Assembly (NCBI RefSeq): GCF_028476545.1
Contig: NW_026731909.1
Location: 80,001 to 144,000, forward strand
Source: Physella acuta
Lineage: Eukaryota > Mollusca > Gastropoda > Physidae
Length of the DNA stretch: 64,000 nucleotides
Direction of reading: 5' to 3'
In this document: positions 20,610 to 31,528 of the stretch, in pieces
How the letters are laid out: the number at the start of each line of letters is the position of its first letter
How positions within the stretch are numbered: position 1 is the stretch's first letter
Notes under the pieces: generated by a model
Databases searched by the model: none
What the model was told of the DNA's origin: nothing
Seen by the model: only the letters and a program-made list of their open reading frames with translations
Made by a program: the position numbers and the translations under genes

Positions 20610-22605
20610 CTACTGGACCGTACTGCTCTGAAACTCTGTAGCCCATTGATCAGCCCATCGGTTGTAATCAACCAACGGAGCTATCTGATGCTTAGCTTCA
20701 TGCTTGACCCGTGGGGACAGTGCGTGCTCCCACTGGGGTCGGATCGTGTCCAGAAGGTCCATGGCCGTCTCCATCCGCTGGCTCAGCACTCGCCTTCTCT
20801 CGTGCGGCAGCGGCAGAACGGATGTTGCCGCCATGGAATGGCGTCTAAGACCTGGGTCGTCCAGGTCATCTATGTCGAGATTTCGAACCGCGTTGTCTTT
20901 TTCTTTCTCGGCGTTGGACGAAAAACTAAGAGACAGCCGTCTTAGGTTTTCTAGACAGGTCTGAGTGTCGTGTTTAGGAGCTGGTGAGTTTTTGTTTAAG
21001 ATGTTTTTCTCTATTACTTTACTTTCAAATAAATCTGGTTCTTTTTGTTTAATCTGTGATTCGAAATTCGAACCTGTTGCTAAATTTGAAACCAAATGCG
21101 GCTTTGAGTTTAGATGATTAACATTTTTATCATCGGAATGGTTGTGTTGGTCTATGTCTGAAGATAGTTCTAACCCCTGTTCTAATATAGTTATCCCGTA
21201 TGGGGTTTTGTTTCTTTTCAGCATCCCGTTATACTCCGGGAACTTGCTAGTCAGCTTGTCGGCTATGATGTCCTCGTAGCCTTTCATCAGGGCATACTGG
21301 GCCTCGGGTGAGAGGAAGGACGAGAATCTCGGAGTCGTGGGCAGGTCAGCCTCGTCTTCGGCTACAGAACTCATCTGTGGATGTTTGAATGGAATCATTA
21401 GAACAGGTATGTGGGCTGATGTAAGGAGTCATTTATACAAATACGTGGTCGTAATTAAGGTGTAATTAATACAGGTATGTGAGCGTAATTAAGGTGTCGT
21501 TTATACAGGCATGTGGACGTAATTAAGTGTCATTAATATAGGAATTTGGTCATGTGAAATGTGTCATGAATACATCTATCTGGGTTTATGTAAGGTTTCA
21601 TTTATACAGGTTTGTGGACAGTGAGGTGTCACTTATACAGGTTTGTGATTATGTAAGGTGTCAGTTATATCGATGTGGGGATATAGTAAGGTGTTATTTA
21701 TGTGGCTTTATGTAAGGTGTTATTTATGTGGTTTTATGTAAGGTGTCATTACAGGTGTGTGTAGACGATTGTAACATGCACAGCTACGTGTCCAAAGTTA
21801 TAAGATTTACATTAAACAGGTATCTTGGCATTTATAAGGGGACATTAGGATAGTTACATGCAGGCATTTAAATGGGACATTAATAGATGTGAGCTTATTT
21901 TTTTACATTGACTTAAAGCCACCCGCGTCTATGTCAGTCTACAGGAAGTCAAGTGACCCAATGACTCACCGGTCGTATAGTACCTGCACCGACACTAAGC
22001 TTCCTGGCGGCCTTGACCTTCAGCAGGTTGCTCACCTTGGCTGTTGCCGCTTGAAAGCTGACCTTGTGAACGGGCACCTCTGAACCGTTCGACAATTTAC
22101 GCGTCCGTTTACCCGCGTTCCCCTCTTCCAAAACGCCGAGTCTTCTGCTATATGGGGGGTCAAGGTCTATCGATGACCTTTTTGGACCGAGCATCTCTTC
22201 AGAGACAGATTTAGACCAGGAGAATGTGACGCCGCGGTTGGTGTTCTGGTGACGCGGTCTCAGGGGCGCGGAGCTCTTCACCGCGGAGTCGCGACGGGAA
22301 GTGACGTCATCGACGGTGCCGATCGTGTTGTGTCTTTTCAGTTTTGTTTTAGTAAACGAACGGAATCCTCCTGGTTCCAGAACGTGGTTTGAATCTGAGT
22401 TCTTAGAGTCTTGAAACTTAGATTTTAAATCTCCAGGATAAAGTTTTCTGCTGAGCATATTATTATCGTTCAAATCAGCAGAAGGATGTTTTATCGAAGA
22501 TTTTCTGCTTGTCGAATATGAATCTCTCTTTTTATTGGCTAATGTTTGTTTTAATTTGTCCTCAGAGAGATACGTCACATTAGTATGGTGCTCCGTTGTG
22601 GTCAT
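20610..22605 (-). CDS. Unrecognised 466-residue basic, Ser-rich protein; two coding exons
   Basis: Coding exon 1 is 22605-21970 (212 codons), ending in a CCG codon before a GTGAGT donor. Coding exon 2 is 21374-20610 (254 codons plus stop), after a CATCCACAG acceptor, so the join is phase 0. The 5'UTR appears to begin after a strong pyrimidine-tract acceptor ending at 22654, so at least one non-coding exon lies upstream. The protein has no signal peptide or membrane segment. Exon 1 is rich in Ser, Lys and Arg, with several RKxS-type phosphorylation-like sites (SRKSSIKHP, KRSSIDLD, ARKLSVG). Exon 2 holds a more structured-looking N-terminal part (SPEAQYALMKGYEDIIAD) and a C-terminal part rich in Trp and charged residues (MDLLDTIRPQWEHALSP, DYNRWADQWATEFQ). 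I recognise no family. Long open frames on a coherent spliced model argue that it is real; it could be a cytoskeletal or signalling scaffold, but that is a guess. Confidence 0.7.
21415..21790. repeat. Degenerate tandem repeat GTAAGGTGTCATTTATACAG
   Basis: About ten imperfect units of 26-40 bp (core AAGGTGTCATTTATACAGG) fill most of the intron between the two coding exons of the 20.6-kb gene. Confidence 0.8.
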
Positions 22606-23239
22606 TTTAAATATTGCAGTATTCCGGTAGGTAGCAGTTTGGAGTCATCACATCTAAAACAAAAAGAGAAAAAAAAAAGACAAAATGTAACAGCTTCAAG
22701 CCGAGGTAATAAAAAAACATATATTTCTCTTCAATGATATGTATCATAATTGAAGCATTTTTTTTTTGTTTTACTTCGGTCGTTGAATATTAAATGCGGC
22801 TAAAGAAGGCGACCCCTCTTTAATATTTGAACCAGTCATTAGTATCAGGTCTAACCAGGATACGCCTATGACGTAGACCAACACCATATTTCCCACCCTC
22901 TTTAATATTTGAACCAGCCATTCCAATATTTATCTCCCCTTTCTCGCTCCGCCGTCCATGAAAAGAAATCAACCATGCGTGTTCAAAACAAAAACAACGT
23001 TGATTAGTCCTAACAGCAAAGATTGTCACCATCTAAACACAGGCAAAATAATTTAACCAGTGGTATAAAATATTAAAATTCTAATTAGCCCGAGTCGGTA
23101 ATGACGTGCTAATTACGCTATTTGTCAAAGAGGAAGCAAGGCGTGGCACCAGACAACACGCAATTAAAAAACATGTTTTCGTTTTACTTTCGTTTCCTGT
23201 GCGCAATAGATATAGAATCTACGACTGTTTCGTCCGATC

Positions 23240-23443
23240 CAGTGTTTCTTCCAGACTTTTTTCTCCGGGGGGGCACTTGAAATCTTCGGGGGGGCGGTAA
23301 ACTTTCTTCGGGGGGGCGGACACTGTTAAAAGTATATATTTTCTATATAAATTATATAAATTTCATTTCGTTCGGGGGGGGCGGTAAAAATTTTTCGGGG
23401 GGGCTTCGCCCCCCCCCCGAAGAGATGCCTGGAATAAACTCTG
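23240..23443. mobile_element. hAT-type MITE, family A, intact copy
   Basis: 204 bp, CAGTGTTTCTTCCAGAC ... CCTGGAATAAACTCTG, flanked by identical 8-bp GTCCGATC (23232-23239 and 23444-23451). It contains five G-tracts each followed by a short shared word (CACTTGAAATCTTC, CGGTAAACTTTCTTC and so on). Confidence 0.95.
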
Positions 23444-23708
23444 GTCCGATCCCGGCATGTACTTGGTCAATGTATTGTAAACTAGTTGCATTGTGGAGCT
23501 AGTGGCATTGTGAATTAAACTGGGTCTAATCTTAGAGGTTGAAACGGGACACGGGGCAGGTGAAGTAGAGTTTTAATTGCTTGTAGCGATTTCGCTATAT
23601 AGATAAAGCTTTTAGTGCAGGGACTAGCTGCTTCTACTACACTTTTGCTTGGGTATGGTACTTGACGGAGCTGTGTGCTCTTTAGGTACTAACGACTAGC
23701 GTCAGGTA

Positions 23709-23962
23709 CAGAGTTTCTTCTAGGCATCTCTTCGGGGGGGCAAAGCCCCCCCCCCCGAAAAATTTTTACCGCCCCCCCCCCCCCCCCCCCCCCCCCCCGA
23801 ACGAAATGAAATTTATATAATTTATATAGAAAATATATACTTTTAACAGTGTACGCCCCCCCCCCCCGAAGAAAGTTTACCGCCCCCCCCCCCCCCCCCC
23901 CGAAGATTTCAAGTGCCCCCCCCCCCCCCCCCCCCGGAGAAAAAAGTCTGGAAGAAACACTG
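23709..23962. mobile_element. hAT-type MITE, family A, with long C-tracts
   Basis: 254 bp, inverted relative to the 23.2-kb copy, flanked by identical GTCAGGTA (23701-23708 and 23963-23970). One C-tract near 23771 reaches nearly 30 bases, against 7-8 in other copies. Confidence 0.95.
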
Positions 23963-24047
23963 GTCAGGTACTAGTTAGATCCTGGTGGACTCACTGACGT
24001 CATACGAAATACACATCTTTGGTGACAGCCAACTTCACACATTGTTA

Positions 24048-24133
24048 CAGAGTTTCTTCCAGGCCATCTCTTCAAGTCCCACCCCCCACCCCCACCCCCT
24101 CCACCCCCCGAGAAAAAAGTCTGGGAGAAACAT
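24048..24133. mobile_element. hAT-type MITE, family A, internally deleted
   Basis: Both ends are present (CAGAGTTTCTTCCAGGCCAT and GAAAAAAGTCTGGGAGAAAC), but most of the core is gone and no clear target duplication remains. Confidence 0.7.
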
Positions 24134-24624
24134 AGTCTCTGGACACCCAAAGAAGACAGATCTAAACATTGCAAGGGCATCAATTTTTTGTAAGTAAAAA
24201 CTGATTTCAATGCCAATTTGTGTGCCCTATGTTAACAACTAGATTCGTTTCCCTCTAAACTATTGGTTCTTAACCTATTGGATGTACCTAACCCCACCAG
24301 TTGTACATTCACTGATCCCTTCTGAACAGCTCTTTCGAAGTAGTTGTACCCTCTACCACTTAACCCACACCGCGTGGCTAATTATCAAATCAACTATCTT
24401 TTAATGGCTAATGAGTAAACTACAAGAAACTGTGACTATATCATAGCTTATATTTTACAGTAATAAGACAATATGGACATTGAACCCTGCTCAACAGATT
24501 TCATTTAACACTTGACCTAATCCCCCCCCCCCCAATTTTGTATTGTTCGAAATTGTCACGTGGTTGTGGATGCTAGGGTCATTGAAATATTGTATATTAT
24601 GACGGCGGTGGGCGATTAAAATGA

Positions 24625-24870
24625 AAATATAACATGACGGATGGCTGAAACGAACAGTCCAAGCTCAAATCCCCGTGCATATTAGGTTCGATAGCTGGAG
24701 ACAGCAACACATCTAGGAGAAAAAAAAATCAAACAACTGCAGCCTTGCAGTTTGTTTTTGAATGGATAAAGGCTATGGAATCAAATTCAAAAAGAAAAGT
24801 CAACGGTTTATTTGGCGCATAACAAGTTGACACGTAATACTTAATTGTGTTTGAGGGTATTCCGTCTAAC
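24625..24870 (+). repeat. Second SINE-like family (family 2)
   Basis: A tRNA-like head (GGATGGCTGAAACGAACAGT, CAAGCTCAAATCC) is followed by CTGCAGCCTTGCAGTTTGTT and GGATAAAGGCTATGGAATC. The same blocks occur at 43575-43760 and 62335-62510. Confidence 0.65.
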
Positions 24871-24954
24871 AGTATCACTAAGAAAAAAGAAGATATGGCG
24901 GAAGGTGGATCGTGGACATGTTAAAAATAAACGTTGAATGAAGTTGAGATGAGT

Positions 24955-25236
24955 CAGATGCGTAGCGAGGGGGGGGGGGGGGTCGGGGGTGCGGACCGCA
25001 CCGGGTGACACCATTTAGGGGGTGACACCAAGGCAAAAAATAGCAAAATATATAGACAAAAACTTGAGGTGGTGCAAATCGAAAGTTTGAGGGGGGCTGC
25101 AAATCGGAAGTTCGTGGGGGTGCAAATAAAAAAGTTTGTCCCCGGGAAGGGTCGCTACGCCTCTGGGGGGGGGGGGGGAGGGGGGTGACACCATTAAGTG
25201 CCGCACCAGGTGACACCCGACCTTGATACGCCACTG
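24955..25236. mobile_element. hAT-type MITE, family C copy 2
   Basis: 282 bp, CAGATGCGTAGCGAGG ... GATACGCCACTG, with identical 8-bp flanks AGATGAGT (24947-24954 and 25237-25244). It holds an internal copy of the TCGCTACGCCTCTGGGG end, as though one end had been duplicated. Confidence 0.9.
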
Positions 25237-26011
25237 AGATGAGTGACAATGTCTGTGTTTGTCGTCTTACTTGAAAGACCTTATTAGACTCGCTCGCTAT
25301 TCTAGCAGTCAATGACATATCTATGAAATGGTAGCAGTTATTTTGTTTGACAATTTAAATACATTTCAGACTTGCAAAATACACTATCTTTATTATTCAA
25401 AAATAGGAATATATGCACATTAAAATTAACAACGCAAAATCGTTCAAACAAATAATCTGCTCCGTACCATAAACAGCTGACAGAAATCAGCTGTCTGTTT
25501 GGCCTAGCCGGGTCGATCGTAAATCAAAACAAATCTCAGACCTTAATCCCTGACAAGCGTACCTAGTCCACCTAAAGCCGGTACAGCGTTGAGATATTTA
25601 CAGCCCCAAGGTGTCGCTCTCTGCTTGTTGTCAAAAGTGTCAGATCGATAGAGTTTTGTTGGTGTGAAGTTGGCTGTCACAACAACAAAAAAATGAATGG
25701 GCGACACGGGCGGATTTAAATTACGTGGGGCTTATTTCAGGCAAACACCGACAGTGACAACGGTGCTGCTAGTATTTTCTGGAATATTTTTATAAATGTC
25801 TCAGCAAATATTTTGCCTTCTAAACTAAGTAATTGCAATCTCACATGTATTTCGCCACTGAATGCTGAATAGAACAATAATAAAAACCATTATAATAACA
25901 AGCTTTAAATGTTGAGAAAACAAGCAAGTACAACAACATTGCTGTCTTTAATAAAAGCTTTGATGGTTCATGAGATCTCTTGCATATTTGGAATATTGAA
26001 AACGATAATGA

Positions 26012-26275
26012 ATGGGACGGAGTGGTCTAGCGGTAGAGAGCTAGACTGCTAACCCGTTAGTCTCGAGTTCGAATCCGGGTTCAAGTCAGTAGACCGTCCC
26101 TGAGTCCCACCCAACTCTGATGGGTACCTAACTCACGTTAGGGAAAGTAAAGGCGGCTGGGCATAGTGCTGACCACACTATCTCTTCATATGCCGAGGTC
26201 ACAGAAACAAGTGAACTCTACTTCACTTGCCCCATAGACCGTCATGTTTGAAAGGGAAACTTTTTACTTTACTTT
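26012..26275 (+). repeat. tRNA-derived SINE, family 1, best-preserved copy
   Basis: Head GGGACGGAGTGGTCTAGCGG with GTCTCGAGTTCGAATCCGGG, then a body of about 170 bp ending TTTGAAAGGGAAACTTTTTA. AATGAAT flanks both ends as a probable target duplication. The body (GGTACCTAACTCACGTTAGG, GAAAGTAAAGGCGGCTGGGC, GTGAACTCTACTTCACTTGC) resembles, from memory, the conserved central domain of widespread metazoan SINEs such as Nin-DC. Confidence 0.93.
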
Positions 26276-26984
26276 AATGAATCACTAAAAGAAAGTAAGA
26301 TGTCGAAAATTCATTCCTTTTTTCGTTTAATTCATGTATTTTTTCTTGCAATTATTTTGATTTAAAATACAATAAATAAAATTAAAATAAGGGAGCCCAT
26401 GAATTACGAGGCCCTTATGTTGCAGCCCGCTCAACCTCCTTGTGTGATCCGCCGCCGACAAGCGGTGGGAGGGGACAGTAAAACAAGAAGGGTAAACATA
26501 AATGTACAATGGCCTCATTGACACCCAGTTTGTGACATTTATTCCTTTACAAATGGTGTAGTATTTTCATTACTTTCGTTGTTTTGTTGGGTTTTTTTTT
26601 TTTTAGTTTTTGTATTCATGTAGACAAGGTCTGGCGTAGAAACGGTTTTAACAATCAGACTTGAATGCCTGTATTGACTGTATTGGCTAATAAAATAATA
26701 ATCCGCTATTTCAGTGACTTCTTTGTGTAAGCATTATCAGCTGTTGAGAAAACTTGCTTAGCGATCTGTATTTGCCCCAAATTAGGTATGGTACCTAATA
26801 AGGCTAAGTACAACAGAGAAATTTTTTTTTTTTAGATGTTTGGTTATGAATTGAAATACCGACATCTTCAGCTTATTGGTGATTCTGATGTTATAATTAT
26901 AGTGTTAGGGTCAGTGTTTGTATGATGTTAGAGTTCGGTTAAGTTTGGAGTAGATATGATGGGTTAAAGACATGGTAATTTATG

Positions 26985-27095
26985 GGAGCAAAGTTATGGG
27001 AGCAAAGTTATGGGAGGAAAGTTATGGGAGGAAAGTTATGGGAGGAAAGTTATGGGAGGAAAGTTATGGGAGGAAAGTTATGGGAGGAAATAAAT
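26985..27095. repeat. 14-bp minisatellite TTATGGGAGGAAAG
   Basis: Eight nearly identical units. Confidence 0.96.
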
Positions 27096-27197
27096 AGGAG
27101 CAAAGCCGTGTACAAAGCTATTTGTGTACAAATAGTGAGCGAAGAAACCGTGAAATAATAGGAGAAATCGTAGCCATGAAATGGGATCCGATTATAC

Positions 27198-27403
27198 CAG
27201 GGGTCTCCAAACTACGGCCCGCGGGCCCGCGATGTCCTCTCATCCGGCCCGCGGAGATCTTTTTGTCCACGGAAAAAACGTTTATTGGTGATGGCTGAGG
27301 ATCTTTGTCCAGAAAAATCAAAGACATTCCTGGAAGAAACGGCCCTCGAAGTGAAATTTGATAGTTAATGCGGCCCTCGGACTGAAAAGTTTGGAGACCC
27401 CTG
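27198..27403. mobile_element. hAT-type MITE, family B (TIR CAGGGGTCTCCAAACT)
   Basis: 206 bp between identical 8-bp GATTATAC (27190-27197 and 27404-27411). The start CAGGGGTCTCCAAACTACGG and end AGTTTGGAGACCCCTG are inverted repeats. The middle keeps the first coding bases of the 15-16.7 kb hAT transposase (ATGGCTGAGGATCTTTGTCC), so it is a deletion derivative of that family. Confidence 0.95.
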
Positions 27404-27982
27404 GATTATACGGAGCAACGGGTAAAAAAAAAAAACAAGCAACGGAATCTGAACGATAAGAGCTCAGCTATTGTATCCAAACAATGGAAGCTACCGACTC
27501 GGACCGCGAACGTTTATAGCTGGGTAAATAAAAAGGTTTTAATGGAGAATTCAGTGGCTTATAGTGGCAGAAACTCGTGAAGGAGCTTGGTGCTTGAGTA
27601 TACATTGTGCTGTAAAAATGTTACCCAAGCATCGAGTGTCACAAATCTTTGAGATAATAATCAATGAATATCAACCAATCGAACTTGGGGTCGTGTATTG
27701 TTAATATTAAAATGTATGTTGAATTGTTTTTAAGTTGGTTTTTTTTTTGTTTTTGGTTTTTAATAAGGAGCGATCTTCACATTACAAACAAGTGTCGTTC
27801 ATCTAGAGCCTTCCAAAGCCACCCCCCCTCCCTCCTCAAGCCCCTTTTGTGTGGTCAATGTAATGAAGTTTTAGACCAAGTTAATGTCTTTACCTACCAA
27901 GCATACATAACAAACCGAGTTTGTTTTTAAAGTTAATGTTAAATGTCAATAATAAATTGAAATAAATTTAAACGGTCCATCT

Positions 27983-28195
27983 ATGGGACTGATGAAGTAG
28001 AGTTCACTTATTTCTGTGATCTCGGCATTATGAAGAGGTAGTGTGGTCAACACTATGACCAGCCGGCTTTACTTTCCCTAACGTGAATCTGGTACCCTAA
28101 GGTGGAATCGTGTATTATCTAAGGACTCACCCGGGATTCGAACTTGAGACTTTCATGTTAGCAGCCGAGCGGTCTATTACCCGACCAGACTGTCC
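27983..28195 (-). repeat. tRNA-derived SINE, family 1, minus orientation
   Basis: The minus strand reads the head (GGTCGGGTAATAGACCGCTC, AAGTTCGAATCCCGGG) and body (GAAAGTAAAGCCGGCTGGTC) to GTGAACTCTACTTCATC. Confidence 0.9.
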
Positions 28196-28477
28196 ATTCA
28201 ATATGAAATTACGATTGCCCTCTATACATGTGTAATGGAACAATGTAGATAATATTTATCGTTTCGTTATAATCGATATTTTGTTACATTGAAAAAAGGA
28301 GTAAAGTGATACATTCTATATTTTGTCAAAATTCTAAAACTTGAAAAGATTGGATGAATAAATTGACAAATAAGTTGGTGAGTGAGTTGACAATGCTGTG
28401 TTATGGAGTTCTTTAAACGTTTCATATAAGGATTGGACTTTGTTTCTAATTAAAAGGCGGCACCAGGTTTTCTCTTT

Positions 28478-28680
28478 CAGTGTTTCTTCCAGACTTTTTT
28501 CTCCGGGGGGGCACTTGAAATCTTCGGGGGGGCGGTAAACTTTCTTCGGGGGGGGCGGACACTGTTAAAAGTATATATTTTCTATATAAATTATATAAAT
28601 TTCATTTCGTTCGGGGGGGCGGTAAAAATTTTTCGGGGGGGGGCAAAGCCCCCCCGAAGAGATGCCTGGAAGAAACTCTG
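28478..28680. mobile_element. hAT-type MITE, family A, intact copy
   Basis: 203 bp between identical TTCTCTTT (28470-28477 and 28681-28688). Nearly identical to the copy at 23240 apart from G-tract lengths, so both are recent. Confidence 0.95.
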
Positions 28681-28689
28681 TTCTCTTTA

Positions 28690-29400
28690 ATGACGAGGAG
28701 TCAATGTTATGATATGATGTCGGTGCAGACGACTTTATTGATATTGGAGGAGTGGGGTGTATGGAGGGTTGGGTAAAGGTTATAGTAATGTTTCATACTA
28801 AGTTGGGTGACCAGCCATGGTAATAGTAAATAATTTTATATGAGGCTAGGGATATGTCAATACAGCCTACTTTTGTATCCTACATTATGTGCATGATCGA
28901 TTATAATATAATCTTCACCGAATTAGAATTACATAGAAAATCATATATAATCATATATAATCTAGACTTTAATTTCGCAAGATTTTTTTAAAAGTGATTT
29001 TAAAAAGTATATATAAATCTAATAATATTTTTATAAAATAATGTTACAATTTTTTAAATTAAATAATATTTCAAACGTTCGAACGCCTACCTTAGCACAA
29101 GGAAAACCCTGGAACAACACACAGAGTGGCAGAGGCTTAAGGTATGCCAGTGTGTGCCAGACAGCCCTAGAGTGGCGCATTAAAATGGATATCTGAGCAT
29201 TGTTGTTGACACGAGCTCGTAAGGGAATACTTTATTGGAAGGTGGCTATTTATAGCCCCCGCACTACGTCACGTGACAGAGGCTCGCGCACAATGTTTGT
29301 CAATAAGACTGGGGGGGGGGGGTGGGGAGGCGCGGAGAGTTTTTAAAGTTGTAGAGTAATGCAGGGGGTTCGCTTTGAATCTTAAGTGTAGGATTAAGAT
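28690..29400. other. Intergenic, nothing recognised
   Basis: AT-rich to about 29080, then a GC-richer 200-bp stretch with a TATTTATAGC and ACGTCACGTGAC word at about 29245-29280. No gene or repeat family was identified. Confidence 0.4.
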
Positions 29401-29407
29401 GGGAGAG

Positions 29408-29638
29408 CAGTGTTTCTTCCAGACTTTTTTCTCCGGGGGGGGGGGGGGGGGGGGGCACTTGAAATTTTCGGGGGGGGGAGGGGGGGTAGACTTTCTGGGG
29501 GGGGGGGGCGGACACTGTTAAATGTATATATTTTCAATATAAATTCCATTTCGTTCGGGGGGGGGGGGGGGCGGTAGACTTCCTTAGGGGGGGTTCTGTC
29601 CCCCCTCCCTCTCGAAGAGATGTCTGGAAGAAACTCTG
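29408..29638. mobile_element. hAT-type MITE, family A, diverged copy
   Basis: CAGTGTTTCTTCCAGAC ... GGAAGAAACTCTG with expanded G-tracts. The flanks TGGGAGAG and CGGGTGAG match at 6 of 8 positions. Confidence 0.85.
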
Positions 29639-31084
29639 CGGGTGAGAAGGGGGGGGGGTGAGACGGGCTTCACTGATACCCCAGCCCTTCTCCCCATTCC
29701 CCCCTAATAAAGGCCAATTGCTTAATATATAAATGGTCATTATGGTATATGATGTAAATTGTTCTCAGATCGACTACAATTAATTCTTAATCATTATCTT
29801 CACATTAATTCTTAAACATTATCTTCACATTAATTCGTAAATATTATCTTCAAATTAATTCTTAAAAATTATCTTCAAGTATTAAAACAATAGTTCTGAT
29901 AAACTTTCAATAGATTCGAACCTAGTAAACTTAGTTTTGTAGGCATTACAAATAACAGAAAGCTTCACACATAGCAATGTAAGCAGTACGCGTATAACCT
30001 TACACGCCTTACCGTCTCACCTATATATGTTTAACCATGCAATTGTAGACACGAGAGTAGTAGTGCGAAAGTGTAAAATTCAGTATCTTAATACTGGATT
30101 TCCTTGTGTGCATTATGACTGAATTTGGTGTCATTACGAACGTAATTAGCTGAGATTTACGGCTGGGGACAGGAGAGCGGATTTGAGTGCTTAAGTGCCA
30201 GATATTTTGTGCAGACGTTGAGTAAATATTCCTGTTCCCTGGGCACGTGATTAATGGTTATTTAATTAGGACATGAGGATTTGTACTCGAGAAATCAATA
30301 GGGAGTACGGGAATGGGGTTTTCGGTGGGGACGGAAAGTAGTTCAAAGGATAGTGGAAGGTGGGGGGGGGGGGGGGGTATCACGCATGCAAGAAGACTGT
30401 CAACAATAGTTTGAATGTGTTTTATTTATAAACCAGATTAAGATTTAAACAAAAAAAAGTCAAGGTGTAAGCATTGTGTAAGCTGGTTACCCTGGGTGTA
30501 AGAATTGTGTAAGGTAGTTTACATCTGCTTGGTTTGGCCGATTCCGCCGGCCGATTATGATAATGAGAAGGGAGAGAACCTGCATTGAAAGTGTTTATTG
30601 TAACGGAAAGAACGGGAGGTAATCGTGAAGTTTTTTTATTATTTTTTTTTGATAAACTGGCTAACCAAGTCTGAATGTTTTGTGTTTTGTAGGTTGTAAT
30701 ATCCACAAGTACTTGACTTCATTTTATAATTAAGTTCAGCTGTAGTTTGTTGGCTTGGGCTCAAACAAACTATTTTTTAAATTCCAAAACTGGATCTTTT
30801 GAAAGTGGTATTAGTAAAAAGGTACAACTGAACTTAATAAAATAAAATAAAATATGGCTATTTGGTGCGTTGTTACGAATGGGCGTTTACATCCACATAT
30901 ATATCCCCCACCCCTATTTTTAAGGAGCAGAAAATGGCATTAAAAGATGCTGGGCATAATGTGCTTTGCTACTAACAAGAGCACATTTTAATTATTTTTT
31001 TAAAGAACAAAGCATGCCTAATAGTCTTCATAAATTATTAAGGTGGGGGAGGAGAAGAGTGGGGGTTATGTTAGGAGTCGGTGT

Positions 31085-31215
31085 GTGGTTATAACACAGA
31101 GTTGGGATTTATCATATGTTTATGTCAGCGGTTATAACACAGAGTTGGGATTTATCATATGTTTATGTCAGCGGTTATAACACAGAGTTGGAATTTATCA
31201 TATGTTTATGTCAGC
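31085..31215. repeat. About 44-bp tandem repeat, three units
   Basis: Three near-identical units of GGTTATAACACAGAGTTGGG + ATTTATCATATGTTTATGTC. Confidence 0.95.
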
Positions 31216-31239
31216 GGACAACATGTGATTCCCCATATT

Positions 31240-31435
31240 GCCGGTTGACTCCAACTTCAGCCTTTTTCTTTCTGGGTTAGCTCCCTTAGTCTTTGTCCAT
31301 CTAAGAACAATCAACAAGGGAGGAGTTGTCTCTCCTAGATAGGTTGCTGTCCCCAGCTAATAGACCTCGTCCGCCCCGAGGTTTGAACTCGAGACTGCTG
31401 AAGTTGGCAATAAAACACCCTCATACCATACTAAC
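31240..31435 (-). repeat. SINE family 2-like, minus orientation
   Basis: The minus strand reads a tRNA-like head (TCTCGAGTTCAAACCTCGGG) and then CTAGGAGAGACAACTCCTCC, a block also present in the family 2 copy at 62.35 kb. Confidence 0.6.
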
Positions 31436-31483
31436 TCGTTTCTTAATGTGTTCTTCCAAATGTCTTAAGGATTTTTTTATCTA

Positions 31484-31523
<40 letters not shown>
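31484..31523. repeat. Poly(T) tract
   Basis: About 38 T in a row. Confidence 0.98.

Positions 31524-31528
<5 letters not shown>

Noticed and set aside
29080-29300. Possible end of a retroelement
   Set aside because: Only a TATTTATAG-like word and GC-richer composition were seen; no terminal repeat partner or coding part is present.
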